Shown: positions 30,780 through 30,844 of the stretch, piece by piece
Position numbering within the stretch: the first letter of the stretch is position 1
Layout: each line of letters begins with the position of its first letter
From: HGM11412 sp045536025
GTDB lineage: Bacteria > Bacillota > Clostridia > Christensenellales > Borkfalkiaceae
Length of the DNA: 30,844 bases
Direction of reading: 5' to 3'
NCBI GenBank assembly: GCA_045536025.1
Contig: JAZSMT010000018.1
Location: 1 to 30,844, forward strand
Notes under the pieces: model-generated
The model's database searches: none
Seen by the model: the letters and a program-made list of their open reading frames with translations, nothing else
Told to the model about the DNA's origin: nothing
Made by a program: the position numbers and the translations under genes

Positions 30780-30844
30780 GTTATTTGCTACGTTATACTT
30801 TGTTACTGCGATTTTTTATCACCTCGATAACCAAGCAGGTTAAT
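30780..30844. repeat. Repeat unit, copy 2 (runs off the window)
   Basis: Identical over its 65 visible bases to 30656-30720, at a distance of 124 bases. The array may continue past the window; the number of units is unknown. Confidence 0.9.

Overview
The window reads as chromosomal DNA of a low-GC Gram-positive, most likely an uncultured clostridium. The evidence is a CIRCE-controlled hrcA-grpE-dnaK-dnaJ operon, a Gram-positive LexA box, a DUF1540 protein, sigma-A type promoters with 17-base spacers, and strong AGGAGG ribosome sites. The sequence alone does not identify genus or species.

Layout. (1) 66-141: tRNA-Gly(GCC), followed by a short palindrome-rich element carrying a second copy of the tRNA 3' end. 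(2) 412-9150: an AT-rich surface polysaccharide operon on the + strand. It encodes a priming sugar-phosphate transferase, a GT2, a LicD-type phosphotransferase, a TagD-like cytidylyltransferase, a GT4, a Wzy-like membrane protein, a GT32, an O-antigen ligase/polymerase-like membrane protein and a Wzx flippase. Together this is a nearly complete Wzx/Wzy pathway, with an alcohol-phosphate decoration predicted from the LicD/TagD pair. (3) 9199-9761: tRNA-Thr(CGT), a second palindrome-rich tRNA-tail duplication sharing a hairpin module with the first, a 25-bp perfect inverted repeat, and a convergent tRNA-Cys(GCA). (4) 9865-10797: a secreted hypothetical protein and a short Cys-rich DUF1540 gene. 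(5) 10880-15692: the class I heat-shock operon. (6) 15738-19810: two minus-strand genes for single-pass surface proteins of the same design (signal peptide, beta-rich ectodomain, SH3-like region, C-terminal TM). They lie on either side of a small phage-type gene, and a perfect LexA box sits in the intergenic region. (7) 19866-29613: a compact podovirus-like head and neck cassette (large terminase, small terminase-like fragment, zinc protein, portal, scaffold, major capsid, two or three connector/tail-hub proteins, a coiled-coil protein). (8) 29677-30642: a cellular-looking polytopic membrane protein, then a 124-base-period repeat running off the window.

The most interesting feature is the phage cassette. 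It has all the parts expected to build and fill a capsid, yet no integrase, replication, tape-measure, lysin or holin gene is seen, and cellular-looking genes lie on both sides. It could be a decayed prophage, or a domesticated, possibly SOS-responsive particle of gene-transfer-agent or satellite type. The second is the pair of tRNA-tail duplications. Both have a hairpin module inserted at the same T-loop position, with compensatory base changes between the copies, and they bracket the polysaccharide island.
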